16,112 bases of DNA from Anaeromyxobacter_A sp035636195 (GTDB lineage Bacteria; Myxococcota; Myxococcia; Myxococcales; Anaeromyxobacteraceae): the NCBI GenBank assembly GCA_035636195.1, contig DASPZP010000295.1, positions 1 to 16,112 of the forward strand. Direction: 5' to 3'. Positions 1 to 6,561 of this stretch are shown here, piece by piece; the stretch's first letter is position 1, and each line of letters starts with the position of its first letter. The translations under genes were made by a program, and so were the position numbers. Below the pieces are notes generated by a model. That model worked only from the letters and a program-made list of their open reading frames with translations, had not been told where the DNA came from and did no database searches.

Positions 1-76
1 CGAGGTGCTCGGCGCGGAAGGGCTTGCGCCGCTCGGCATGGTCCGCGACGGTCTCGTACAGGAGCGCGTAGTACAA
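1..76 (-). CDS. YciI family protein, N-terminal fragment (runs off the left edge)
   Basis: Only the first 25 codons are in the window. Read on the minus strand from a TTG start they give a peptide beginning (M)YYALLYETVADHAERRKP and ending FRAEHL, which is the typical opening of YciI-like proteins: small ferredoxin-like alpha/beta barrel proteins of mostly unknown function. I chose the TTG because a strong ribosome binding site, GGAGGAGG at 82-89, lies five bases before it and because family members start at this YYAL strand. A GTG at 142-140 in the same frame would add 22 residues, but it has no useful spacing to a binding site and an in-frame TGA lies just upstream of it. Family assignment rests on a short stretch, so it is moderate. 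The rest of the gene lies outside the window. Confidence 0.6.
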   Translation of the reverse strand, partial: MYYALLYETVADHAERRKPFRAEHL

Positions 77-81
77 AGGGT

Positions 82-89
82 CCTCCTCC
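82..89 (-). promoter_or_regulatory. Ribosome binding site deciding a TTG start
   Basis: On the minus strand the bases read GGAGGAGG, five bases before the TTG at 76-74. This is one of the two strongest Shine-Dalgarno matches in the window and is the main reason for preferring the TTG over the upstream GTG of the YciI-like gene. Confidence 0.55.
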
Positions 90-163
90 CGGGCCTGCGC
101 GATCTCGCCGATGCTTTGCCGCCGGACCCGGTCCGTGTCCACCCTTCCTCACTGGAGGCGTGC

Positions 164-186
164 GTCAACGCGCCGCCCGCGTTGAC
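164..186. repeat. Perfect inverted repeat upstream of the YciI-like gene
   Basis: GTCAACGCG at 164-172 and CGCGTTGAC at 178-186 are perfect 9-base arms around a 5-base spacer, CCGCC. It lies in the 192-base gap between the 3' end of the DUF438 gene and the YciI-like start, about 90 bases upstream of that start. No T-run follows on either strand, so it looks more like a dyad operator or a structured terminator without a U-tract than a classical terminator. The binding protein, if any, is unknown. Confidence 0.45.
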
Positions 187-268
187 TCGACGGGAGCCCG
201 TGCCAGAAGTTCAAGGCGAAGTTCGGCGACGCCGCCGTGCGGCCCATGGGTTCGGGCAGGACCATGGA

Positions 269-1855
269 TTACTGATCCCGGGCGAAGTACGTCCGGACCA
301 CCCCCGGCGACTCGCTCACGCTGTGCGCGGCGACGCCGAGGGACAGCGCGCGCTCGACGAGCGGCGCCGGGACAAACGGCGTCACGAGCGCGAACACCTC
401 GCCGGGCGCGAGCTGCGAGAGCTCGGCCACCACCTGGTCCACCGGATGGAGGCCCTGCGCGAGGAGCGGGCGTGCGTCGAGCGTCTTCGTGACCTTCTCC
501 GGGCTCGCCCACGCGGGCGCGGCTCCTTCCGCCGGAGCCGGAGCCGGACGGGCCGCCGGCGCCGGGCACCGCGCCGCCGCGATCCGCGCGTCGAGCGCGG
601 TGGGAGGCGCGGGGATCGGCTGCGCCTCCGCCCAGCTGAGGAGCCGCTGCTCTCCGGTGAGCGCGCGCTTCGCCGTGAGGTCCTGGCTCACCTCGAGGCA
701 GCCGAGGTACTCGCCGCCCTCGCCGCGCATCGCGAGGTACTCGATGTGCACGAAGCGGCCGCGCAGCTCGATCCAGAACTCGGCGCGGTCCTGCTTCCCG
801 GCGCGGAAGCCTTCCAGGATCCGGTCCACCACGTCCACGCTCGACGGCGGGTGGCAGAACTGGACCTTGCGCCCGATGATGGCGCGGCTCCGGGAGAAGA
901 CCCGCTCCTTCCCCTGGGTGAAGAAGCGCACCGTGTCGTCCTTGTCCACGAAGGTCATGTCGACCGGGACCGTGTTGAGGAGCGCGGTCAGCTCGGGCAG
1001 GCTGAAGCTGCCGGAGGGGAGCCGGATCCGCTGCCCGTCACGCTCTGCCGCCTGCGCCTCGGCCATGCCGGGCGGCCGCCACGCCTCGACCGGATCGTAC
1101 AGGCAGAACCCGAGCTCCGGGCTCTGGCGAGCGATCTCCCACCACTCGTCGACGGCGAGCGTGTCCAGGCACATCGGGAGGAGGATGTTCTCCTCCTTGT
1201 AGATCATCTCCGCGACCGCGCTCGACGCGGGCCGCAGCACGCGGTCGAGCATCGTCCGCAGGACCACCGGCGCGGGAGCGGGGTTCGCGACGAGCACCTG
1301 GATCGCGCCCTTGAGGAGGCCGCGCGCCTCGTCGTGCTTCCCCCACATCACCTTCGGCGGCCCGGTGATGCCGTGTTTCTCCAGGTACGGGAAGAGCAGG
1401 TTCTCCTTGCGCACATAGTGCTTCTCGACGTCCATCAGCGCGTTGAAGTGGCCGCGGAGCGCGCGGACCAGGGGGGCGGTGTCGGCGCCGTCAGAGAGCG
1501 CGGCGACCTCGCGGTAGCGGCGCTCGAGCTCCTCGAGCTCGCGCCCGAGCGCCTCGTTCTCCTTCTTGAAGGTGTGGACGGGATGCCCGGGCGGTGTCGT
1601 CTTCGGCGCGCCGAGCTGGATCGTGTCGCGAAGCGCCGCCGAATGGAGGTCGCAGAGGCGCGTGATCTCCTCGGTCGGCATTCCCTCGGCGATGAGCTGC
1701 TGCTCGACCGCCACCACGTCGCCGTAGGGGATGGAGCCGAGCATCCGCTGGAGCTGCGTGCGAACCTGCTCGGGCGCGGCGCCCGCGTGCAACGTCAGGA
1801 CGAGGTGCTTCAGGACTTCCCTGCGCCGGGCGCTGTTGTCGATGAGCTCGCTCAT
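269..1855 (-). CDS. DUF438-hemerythrin-PAS-DUF2249 multidomain protein
   Basis: The protein has 528 residues and no signal peptide or membrane segment, so it is probably cytoplasmic. Residues about 10-85 look like DUF438. Residues about 88-235 form a hemerythrin-like bundle with candidate metal ligands H91, H94, H136, H146, E151 (KENLLFP), H161, H174 (KHDE) and E221/E222. Residues about 285-392 are a PAS domain (VDMTFVDKDDTVRFF, then FVHIEYLAMRGEGGEYLGCL). After an Ala/Pro-rich linker (about 411-453), residues 455-525 resemble DUF2249 (LDARPLLAQGLHPVD, LAPGEVFALV). Hemerythrin and DUF2249 proteins are often linked to nitric oxide, oxygen or iron-sulfur repair, so a redox or diatomic-gas sensing role is inferred; the reaction is unknown. 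An in-frame start at 2038 would add 61 low-complexity residues running through the intergenic repeats. MSELIDNS at 1855 fits the family better, although its binding site is weak. Confidence 0.85.
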   Translation of the reverse strand: MSELIDNSARRREVLKHLVLTLHAGAAPEQVRTQLQRMLGSIPYGDVVAVEQQLIAEGMPTEEITRLCDLHSAALRDTIQLGAPKTTPPGHPVHTFKKENEALGRELEELERRYREVAALSDGADTAPLVRALRGHFNALMDVEKHYVRKENLLFPYLEKHGITGPPKVMWGKHDEARGLLKGAIQVLVANPAPAPVVLRTMLDRVLRPASSAVAEMIYKEENILLPMCLDTLAVDEWWEIARQSPELGFCLYDPVEAWRPPGMAEAQAAERDGQRIRLPSGSFSLPELTALLNTVPVDMTFVDKDDTVRFFTQGKERVFSRSRAIIGRKVQFCHPPSSVDVVDRILEGFRAGKQDRAEFWIELRGRFVHIEYLAMRGEGGEYLGCLEVSQDLTAKRALTGEQRLLSWAEAQPIPAPPTALDARIAAARCPAPAARPAPAPAEGAAPAWASPEKVTKTLDARPLLAQGLHPVDQVVAELSQLAPGEVFALVTPFVPAPLVERALSLGVAAHSVSESPGVVRTYFARDQ

Positions 1856-1933
1856 GGGCCGCCTGTACGCAGCTGCCGTGCCTACGGGCAATCGGCTGAG
1901 ATCACAGGGGACCGGGGGACGCGGCGGCCCCTT

Positions 1934-1969
1934 GAGCAACGAAATGTCGGTGTCGAGAGCACCGAAATG
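1934..1969. repeat. Two 13-base direct repeats upstream of the DUF438 gene
   Basis: GAGCAACGAAATG at 1934-1946 and GAGCACCGAAATG at 1957-1969 differ at one base and are spaced 23 bases start to start, about two helical turns. A small dyad, CGGTG (1949-1953) and CACCG (1960-1964), sits across the spacer. They lie 79-114 bases upstream of the chosen DUF438 start, in the 173-base gap behind the pseudouridine synthase gene. The arrangement is what a tandem regulator-binding site would look like, but no known motif is matched. Confidence 0.4.
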
Positions 1970-1992
1970 CGGGTGGAACCAAGGGACGGTGC

Positions 1993-2014
1993 GGGGGAGA
2001 GGGAGATGAGGGGC
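1993..2014. repeat. Partial G-rich repeat, relative of the one at 3000-3029
   Basis: GGGGGAGAGGG at 1993-2003 followed by GAGGGG resembles the reverse complement of the C-rich arm at 2993-3015. It looks like a half or decayed copy of the common CCCTCTCCCCC-type intergenic repeat. It lies just downstream of the pseudouridine synthase gene, counting along the minus strand. Low complexity alone could explain the similarity. Confidence 0.3.
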
Positions 2015-2028
2015 CGCGCACCCGAGCT

Positions 2029-2976
2029 TCAGCGACACTCATCCCAGAACGCCTGCAGGTCCTCCGGCAGCGGCGCCTCGAACGCGACCCGCTCCCCGCT
2101 GACGGGGTGCGGAAAGGCGAGACGCCAGGCGTGCAAAGCGTGGCGGCCGAGGCGGAGGCGGAGGCGGTCGTGATCGGTCAGCTCGCGGCGGGTGAAGCGG
2201 TCGAAGATGGCCTCGTCGTGGCCGTAGATCTTGTCGCCCACGAGCGGCAGCCCGGCGTGATGCAGGTGGGCGCGGATCTGGTGCTGCCGGCCGGTGCGCG
2301 GCGCGCAGGCGACGAGCGCGACGGGCGTGCCGTCCGGCGCGGTGCGGCGGCCCAGCACCTCGAAGCCGGTCGCCGCCGCCGCGCCGCCGGCGGAGACGTG
2401 CATGCGGACCCGCACCAGCGACGCACCGGTGAGCGCCAGCGGCGCCTCCACCGCGAACCTGTCCTCGGCCGGCCACCCCTCGCACAGCGCGAGGTAGCCC
2501 TTCGCGACCTGGCCGTTTGCGAAGGAGGCCTTGAGCCGCGTGGTGTGAGCGGGGGCGCTGCCGCACGCGAGCAGGCCGGAGGTTTCGCGGTCGATGCGAT
2601 GGGCGGGGTCGACCTTGCGCTCGGGGAAGCGTGCCTTGGCGAGGGCGGTGAACGTGTGGGCGAAGTAGAGCGCCGTGGGGTGCACCGGCAGGCCGGCCGG
2701 CTTGTCCACCACGAGCAGCGCGCCGTCGTCGTGGATGACGCCGAAATGGAGCGGCGTCTCCGGCTCTGGCCGCACGTCTCGCACGAGCGCGAAGCGGAAC
2801 CCCGGGGTGAGCAGGCTGTCGGCCGCGAGCGGCGCCGCGCCCTCGTGCTCCAGGCGGTGCTCGATCAGGAACGCGACCTTCTCGGGGGTGAGGCGCTTGA
2901 TCTTGTGGAGGAGGTAGGCGTCCAGGCGCCAGCCCCGGTAGTTCTGCTCGACTTCGAAGCGGACGCGGACCTCCAC
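2029..2976 (-). CDS. RluA family 23S rRNA/tRNA pseudouridine synthase
   Basis: This 315-residue enzyme should isomerise specific uridines to pseudouridine in structured RNA. The catalytic motif HRIDRETSG is at residues 126-134, with D129 as the expected nucleophile. The DKPAGLPVHP strand (91-100) and the GRQHQIRAHLHHAGLPLVGD segment further on are the other RluA/RsuA hallmarks. Residues about 10-65 resemble an S4-like RNA-binding domain (RLDAYLLHKIKRL). The start is a GTG at 2976. It is the only reasonable start in frame, although no clear Shine-Dalgarno sequence precedes it. The C-terminus ends FWDECR. Whether the target is 23S rRNA (RluC/RluD type) or tRNA (RluA/TruC type) cannot be told from sequence. 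It is divergent from kdsB across a 176-base gap and is followed on the same strand by the DUF438 gene. Confidence 0.93.
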   Translation of the reverse strand: MEVRVRFEVEQNYRGWRLDAYLLHKIKRLTPEKVAFLIEHRLEHEGAAPLAADSLLTPGFRFALVRDVRPEPETPLHFGVIHDDGALLVVDKPAGLPVHPTALYFAHTFTALAKARFPERKVDPAHRIDRETSGLLACGSAPAHTTRLKASFANGQVAKGYLALCEGWPAEDRFAVEAPLALTGASLVRVRMHVSAGGAAAATGFEVLGRRTAPDGTPVALVACAPRTGRQHQIRAHLHHAGLPLVGDKIYGHDEAIFDRFTRRELTDHDRLRLRLGRHALHAWRLAFPHPVSGERVAFEAPLPEDLQAFWDECR

Positions 2977-3004
2977 CCGCGGAGGATAACACCCCTCGCC
3001 CCAG

Positions 3005-3029
3005 CCCTCTCCCCCGCCGGGGTAGAGGG
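3005..3029. repeat. GC-rich hairpin, CCCTCT...AGAGGG type
   Basis: CCCTCT (3005-3010) pairs with AGAGGG (3024-3029), then after one mismatch CCCC (3012-3015) pairs with GGGG (3019-3022), leaving a GCC loop. It sits in the divergent gap between the pseudouridine synthase gene and kdsB. The sequence is reminiscent of widespread bacterial intergenic palindromes, so I call it a repeat rather than an operator. Confidence 0.45.
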
Positions 3030-3112
3030 GGTGAGCTCACCGAGCTGCGCGGCCGCCCGGCGGCGCTCGCCCGGTCGCGTAGCTCGTCCGGACACGGCGC
3101 GCCCGGCCGCAG

Positions 3113-3141
3113 TTGACGGATCCGTTCATCACGAGTAATCA
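3113..3141 (+). promoter_or_regulatory. Possible sigma-70 promoter of the kdsB operon
   Basis: TTGACG at 3113-3118 matches the -35 consensus at five of six positions. The AT-rich stretch AGTAATCA at 3134-3141 is the only AT-rich patch nearby and could serve as the -10 with 15-17 base spacing. The -10 match is imperfect, and the implied transcript start is only a few bases before the TTG of kdsB. This is suggestive only. Confidence 0.3.
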
Positions 3142-3152
3142 GGGGTCCCGGT

Positions 3153-3887
3153 TTGGGACTCGTCAGCGTCATCATTCCGGCCCGGTACGGAGCCTCTCGG
3201 TTCCCGGGAAAACCGCTCGCGCTCCTGGCCGGGAAGCCCCTCATCTGCCACGTCGTGGAACGCGCTCAGGCGGCGCGTGGCGTCGACCTGGTGGCGGTCG
3301 CGACCGACGACGACCGCATCGCGGCGGTGGCGCGGGTCGCAGGCGCGGTCACGGTCATGACCGGCGAGGCCGCCACCGGCACGGACCGCGTGGCAGAGGC
3401 CGCGCGGAAGCTCTCACCACGGCCCGCGCTGATCGTGAATTTGCAGGGCGACGAGCCGCTCATCGAGGCGGCCGCGATCGAGGCGCTCCTGGGCGCCATG
3501 TCGGACCCGTTGGTCAAGATGGCGACGCTCGCCCGCCCGCTGGTGGAGGGAGAGCTCGAGCGGACGCAGGTGGTCAAGGTGGTATGCGCGAAGAACGGCG
3601 ACGCGCTCTACTTCTCGCGGGCGGCCATCCCTCATCGGCGCGAGGGCGGGCCAAGCGCGCTCGCGCTGGCGCACGTGGGCATCTACGCCTTCCGCGAGCC
3701 GTTCTTGCAGGAGTTCGCCGCCCTGGCACCGGGGCGGCTCGAGCGCGAGGAGTCGCTCGAGCAGCTGCGTGCGCTGGAGGCAGGGCATCGCATCCGGGTC
3801 GTCGAGACGCGGTACGGCGGGTTCGGGGTGGACACGCCCGAGGATCTGGAGCGCGCGCGCGCGCTCCTGGCACAGGCGGGCTCGTAG
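3153..3887 (+). CDS. kdsB: CMP-Kdo synthetase (3-deoxy-manno-octulosonate cytidylyltransferase)
   Basis: KdsB activates Kdo with CTP to give CMP-Kdo, the donor for the Kdo transferase of the LPS core; it acts in the cytoplasm. The 244-residue protein opens with IIPARYGASRFPGKPLALL (7-25), the nucleotide-binding signature of the family. It also has NLQGDEPLI (96-104) for metal/CTP binding, SRAAIPH, HVGIYAFRE, and the closing EQLRALEAGHRI and GVDTPEDL motifs. Length matches the usual 240-255. The start is TTG, with AGGGG at 3141-3145 about seven bases upstream. No ATG or GTG is available in frame before an upstream stop. It is the first gene of the plus-strand block, 67 bases before pyrG, which makes its CTP substrate. 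Confidence 0.96.
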   Translation: MGLVSVIIPARYGASRFPGKPLALLAGKPLICHVVERAQAARGVDLVAVATDDDRIAAVARVAGAVTVMTGEAATGTDRVAEAARKLSPRPALIVNLQGDEPLIEAAAIEALLGAMSDPLVKMATLARPLVEGELERTQVVKVVCAKNGDALYFSRAAIPHRREGGPSALALAHVGIYAFREPFLQEFAALAPGRLEREESLEQLRALEAGHRIRVVETRYGGFGVDTPEDLERARALLAQAGS

Positions 3888-3931
3888 GGCGGGGCTGGTC
3901 CCGCGTGTAGGGCGGGGGCTTGTCCCCCGCC
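3885..3931. repeat. Two tandem REP-like GC hairpins between kdsB and pyrG
   Basis: Unit 1 begins in the kdsB stop codon (TAGGGCGGGG, 3885-3894) and closes with CCCGC (3900-3904). Unit 2 has perfect 8-base arms, GGCGGGGG (3911-3918) and CCCCCGCC (3924-3931), with loop CTTGT, preceded by TAG. The 24 bases 3908-3931 recur exactly, in inverted orientation, at 11533-11556. Because unit 1 overlaps the stop codon, the repeat appears to supply the end of kdsB. It could attenuate transcription or stabilise the kdsB end of the message. Confidence 0.65.
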
Positions 3932-3954
3932 GCGGTGTGAAAGGGGTCGAACCC

Positions 3955-5622
3955 ATGGTGAAGCGCACCAAGAAGACGAAGTACCTGTTCGTCACCGGCG
4001 GAGTGGTCAGCTCGCTCGGCAAGGGGCTGGCGGCCGCGTCGATCGGCGCGCTGATGGAGAACCGCGGGCTCGAGGTCACGCACCTCAAGCTCGACCCCTA
4101 CATCAACGTCGATCCGGGCACGATGAGCCCGTTCCAGCACGGCGAGGTGTACGTCACCGACGACGGCGCCGAGACCGACCTCGACCTCGGGCACTACGAG
4201 CGCTTCACGAGCGCCAAGATGACCCGCGGGAACAACTACACCACCGGCCGCATCTACAACTCCGTCATCCAGAAGGAACGGCGCGGCGAGTACCTCGGCA
4301 AGACCGTGCAGGTGATTCCCCACATCACCGACGAGATCAAGACCGTCATCCGCGAGGCGGCCGGCGAGGCGGACATCGTCATCGTGGAGGTGGGCGGCAC
4401 GGTGGGCGACATCGAGTCGCTCCCCTTCCTGGAGGCCATCCGGCAGATGAAGTACGACGTGGGTGAGGAGAACGTCGTCTACGCGCACCTCACGCTCGTG
4501 CCCTTCATCGCCGCCGCGGGCGAGCTCAAGACGAAGCCCACCCAGCACAGCGTGAAGGACCTGCGGGAGATCGGTATCCAGCCGGACATCCTGCTCTGCC
4601 GCTCCGACCGCGAGATCTCGCGCGAGATGAAGGACAAGATCGCGCTCTTCTGCAACCTCGACACCTCGGCCGTCTTCACGGCGCGCGACGTCTCCTCCAT
4701 CTACGAGCTACCGCTGGCGCTGCACGCCGAGGGCGTGGACGACAAGCTGGCCGAGCTCATGAACATCTGGAGCCGCGCACCGCGCCTCGAGAAGTGGGAG
4801 GCGATCGTCCAGAAGGTGAAGCAGCCGCGCAAGGGCCTGGTGCGGATCGGCGTCGTCGGCAAGTACGTCGAGCTGGCCGAGAGCTACAAGAGCCTGAACG
4901 AGGCGCTGGTCCACGGCGGCATCGCCGGCGACGTCAAGGTGCAGCACGAGTTCATCGACTCGCAGAAGCTGGAGGAGGGCGATCTCTCGGCGCTCGCGCA
5001 GGTGGACGCCATCCTGGTGCCGGGGGGCTTCGGGGTGCGCGGCACCGAGGGCAAGATCCTGGCCGTGACCTACGCCCGCGAGCACAAGGTGCCGTTCTTC
5101 GGCATCTGCCTGGGCCTGCAGATGGCGGTCATCGAGTTCGCGCGCGCCGTGCTCGACCTGCAGGGCGCGAACTCGCTCGAGTTCGACGACAAGACCCCGC
5201 ACCCGGTGGTCACCCTGATGGCCTCGCAGATCGGGGTCGAGGACAAGGGCGGCACCATGCGGCTCGGCAGCTACGCCTGCCGGCTCAAGGACGGCACCAA
5301 GGCGCGCGAGCTGTACGGCGCCGACCTCATCCAGGAGCGCCACCGCCACCGCTTCGAGTTCAACAACGGCTACCGGAGCCAGTTCGAGCAGGCGGGGCTC
5401 GTCTTCTCCGGCATGAACCCGGATCTCGGCCTGGTGGAGATGATCGAGCTGAACAACCACCCCCACTTCGTGGGCTGCCAGTTCCATCCCGAGTTCAAGT
5501 CGAAGCCCTTCCGACCGCACCCGCTCTTCGCCGGGTTCATCGCGGCGGCGGTCGCCTACCGCGATTCCCGCAAGAAGTCCGAGGCGGCGGTGACGAAGCT
5601 GCAGGTGGGAAAGGGCGCCTGA
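3955..5622 (+). CDS. pyrG: CTP synthase (glutamine hydrolysing)
   Basis: PyrG aminates UTP to CTP using glutamine and ATP in the cytoplasm. The 555-residue protein has the N-terminal synthase domain, with FVTGGVVSSLGKG for ATP binding, the conserved LDPYINVDPGTMSP and EVYVTDDGAETDLDLGHYER segments, and GGTVGDIES. The C-terminal class I amidotransferase domain has nucleophile C385 in GICLGLQ and the H511/E513 pair in FHPEF. Both halves are intact. I chose ATG at 3955 because AAGGGG lies nine bases upstream and MVKRTKKTKYLFVTGG is the usual opening; the frame is open further upstream, into kdsB and the repeats. In this operon it probably supplies CTP for KdsB as well as for nucleic acid and lipid synthesis. 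A 105-base gap filled by a palindromic element separates it from kdsA. Confidence 0.98.
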   Translation: MVKRTKKTKYLFVTGGVVSSLGKGLAAASIGALMENRGLEVTHLKLDPYINVDPGTMSPFQHGEVYVTDDGAETDLDLGHYERFTSAKMTRGNNYTTGRIYNSVIQKERRGEYLGKTVQVIPHITDEIKTVIREAAGEADIVIVEVGGTVGDIESLPFLEAIRQMKYDVGEENVVYAHLTLVPFIAAAGELKTKPTQHSVKDLREIGIQPDILLCRSDREISREMKDKIALFCNLDTSAVFTARDVSSIYELPLALHAEGVDDKLAELMNIWSRAPRLEKWEAIVQKVKQPRKGLVRIGVVGKYVELAESYKSLNEALVHGGIAGDVKVQHEFIDSQKLEEGDLSALAQVDAILVPGGFGVRGTEGKILAVTYAREHKVPFFGICLGLQMAVIEFARAVLDLQGANSLEFDDKTPHPVVTLMASQIGVEDKGGTMRLGSYACRLKDGTKARELYGADLIQERHRHRFEFNNGYRSQFEQAGLVFSGMNPDLGLVEMIELNNHPHFVGCQFHPEFKSKPFRPHPLFAGFIAAAVAYRDSRKKSEAAVTKLQVGKGA

Positions 5623-5631
5623 GGCGCGCGC

Positions 5632-5724
5632 TTCGACTCCGCCTGCTGCGCAGGCTACGCTCAGCGCGAACGGGATTTCGGCCCGTTCGTGGTGAGCGTA
5701 GCGAAGCGTAGTCGAACCACGAAC
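5632..5724. repeat. Complex palindromic element, copy A, between pyrG and kdsA
   Basis: Nested perfect arms are visible: TTCGACT (5632-5638) with AGTCGAA (5710-5716), GCTACGCTCA (5654-5663) with TGAGCGTAGC (5693-5702), and CGAACGGG (5667-5674) with CCCGTTCG (5682-5689). A further pair, GTTCGTGGT (5685-5693) with ACCACGAAC (5716-5724), offers an alternative fold. It occupies nearly the whole pyrG-kdsA gap and ends three bases before the kdsA ATG. The same arms recur in copy B at 6572-6677, inside kdsC. It is a dispersed palindromic repeat; whether it affects kdsA translation is unknown. Confidence 0.75.
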
Positions 5725-5727
5725 GTC

Positions 5728-6561
5728 ATGACACACGCCCCCATCCGCGCCGTCGTCGGCGGCCACGAGGTCGGCGACGGCCGGCCGCTGCTCCTCATCG
5801 CCGGCCCCTGCGTCCTCGAGTCCGAGGCGCAGGCGCTCTCCCACGCCCGGCAGGTGAAGGCGCTCGCCCTCCGCCACGGTCTGCCGGTCGTCTTCAAGGC
5901 CAGCTTCGACAAGGCGAACCGCACCAGCCTGAAGAGCTTCCGCGGCGTCGGGCTCGAGCCCGGGCTCGCGCTCTTCGAGCGGGTGAAGCGCGAGACCGGT
6001 CTCCCCACCCTCACCGACGTGCACGAGGCCTGGCAGGCCGAGCCGGTGGGGCGGGTGGTGGACGTGCTCCAGGTCCCGGCCTTCCTCTGCCGGCAGACGG
6101 ACCTCGTCCTCGCCTGCGCCAGGGCCGGCAAGAGCGTCAACGTGAAGAAGGGGCAGTTCCTCGCGCCGCGCGACATGCGCCACGTGCTCCAGAAGTGCCG
6201 CGAGGCCGGGAACGGGAACGTCGTCCTCACCGAGCGCGGCGCGTCCTTCGGCTACGGGAACCTCGTCGTCGACATGCGCGCGCTGGTGCAGATGCGGGAG
6301 CTCGGCGCGCCGGTCTGCCTGGACGCCACCCACGCGGTGCAGCTGCCCGGGGCGGGCGGCGACACCACCGCGGGGAACCGCGAGTTCGTGGCGCCGCTGG
6401 CGCGCGCCGCGGCGGCGGTCGGCATCGACTGCCTCTTCATGGAGATCCACGAGGACCCGGCCATGGCGAAGTCGGACGGCCCGAACTCCCTCGACTTCGC
6501 CATGGCCGACGCGGTCCTCCGGGACGTGCTCGCCATCCGCCGCGCGCTGGGCCAACCGTGA
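5728..6561 (+). CDS. kdsA: Kdo-8-phosphate synthase
   Basis: KdsA condenses phosphoenolpyruvate with D-arabinose 5-phosphate to give Kdo-8-phosphate in the cytoplasm. The 277-residue protein matches the usual length of about 280. It has LLLIAGPCVLES (21-32), FKASFDKANRTS, PAFLCRQTDL, VKKGQFLAP (K140/K141) and the closing MEIHEDPAMAKSDGPNSL segment of the family. The frame is open upstream to GTG at 5689, but those 13 extra residues are encoded by the palindromic repeat, so I place the start at the ATG at 5728. Its Shine-Dalgarno sequence is poor. The stop overlaps the GTG start of kdsC by four bases. No arabinose-5-phosphate isomerase (KdsD), which would supply the substrate, lies in the window. 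Confidence 0.96.
   Translation: MTHAPIRAVVGGHEVGDGRPLLLIAGPCVLESEAQALSHARQVKALALRHGLPVVFKASFDKANRTSLKSFRGVGLEPGLALFERVKRETGLPTLTDVHEAWQAEPVGRVVDVLQVPAFLCRQTDLVLACARAGKSVNVKKGQFLAPRDMRHVLQKCREAGNGNVVLTERGASFGYGNLVVDMRALVQMRELGAPVCLDATHAVQLPGAGGDTTAGNREFVAPLARAAAAVGIDCLFMEIHEDPAMAKSDGPNSLDFAMADAVLRDVLAIRRALGQP

Noticed and set aside
5..2173. Very long plus-strand open frame (722 codons) across the left part of the window
   Set aside because: It is the mirror of the DUF438 gene on the other strand. Its translation is an Arg/Glu/Leu/His-rich composition with no domain, typical of antisense frames in GC-rich DNA.
3869..3887. TGGCAC...GC sigma-54-like match at the end of kdsB
   Set aside because: It is inside coding sequence, and the GC is one base off the required spacing.
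3885..3931. Rho-independent terminator after kdsB
   Set aside because: The hairpins lack a T-run and recur elsewhere in inverted orientation, so a dispersed repeat explains them better.
4708..6555. Minus-strand open frame of 615 codons opposite pyrG and kdsA
   Set aside because: His/Leu/Glu/Arg-rich antisense shadow of two clear housekeeping genes, with no domain or binding site.
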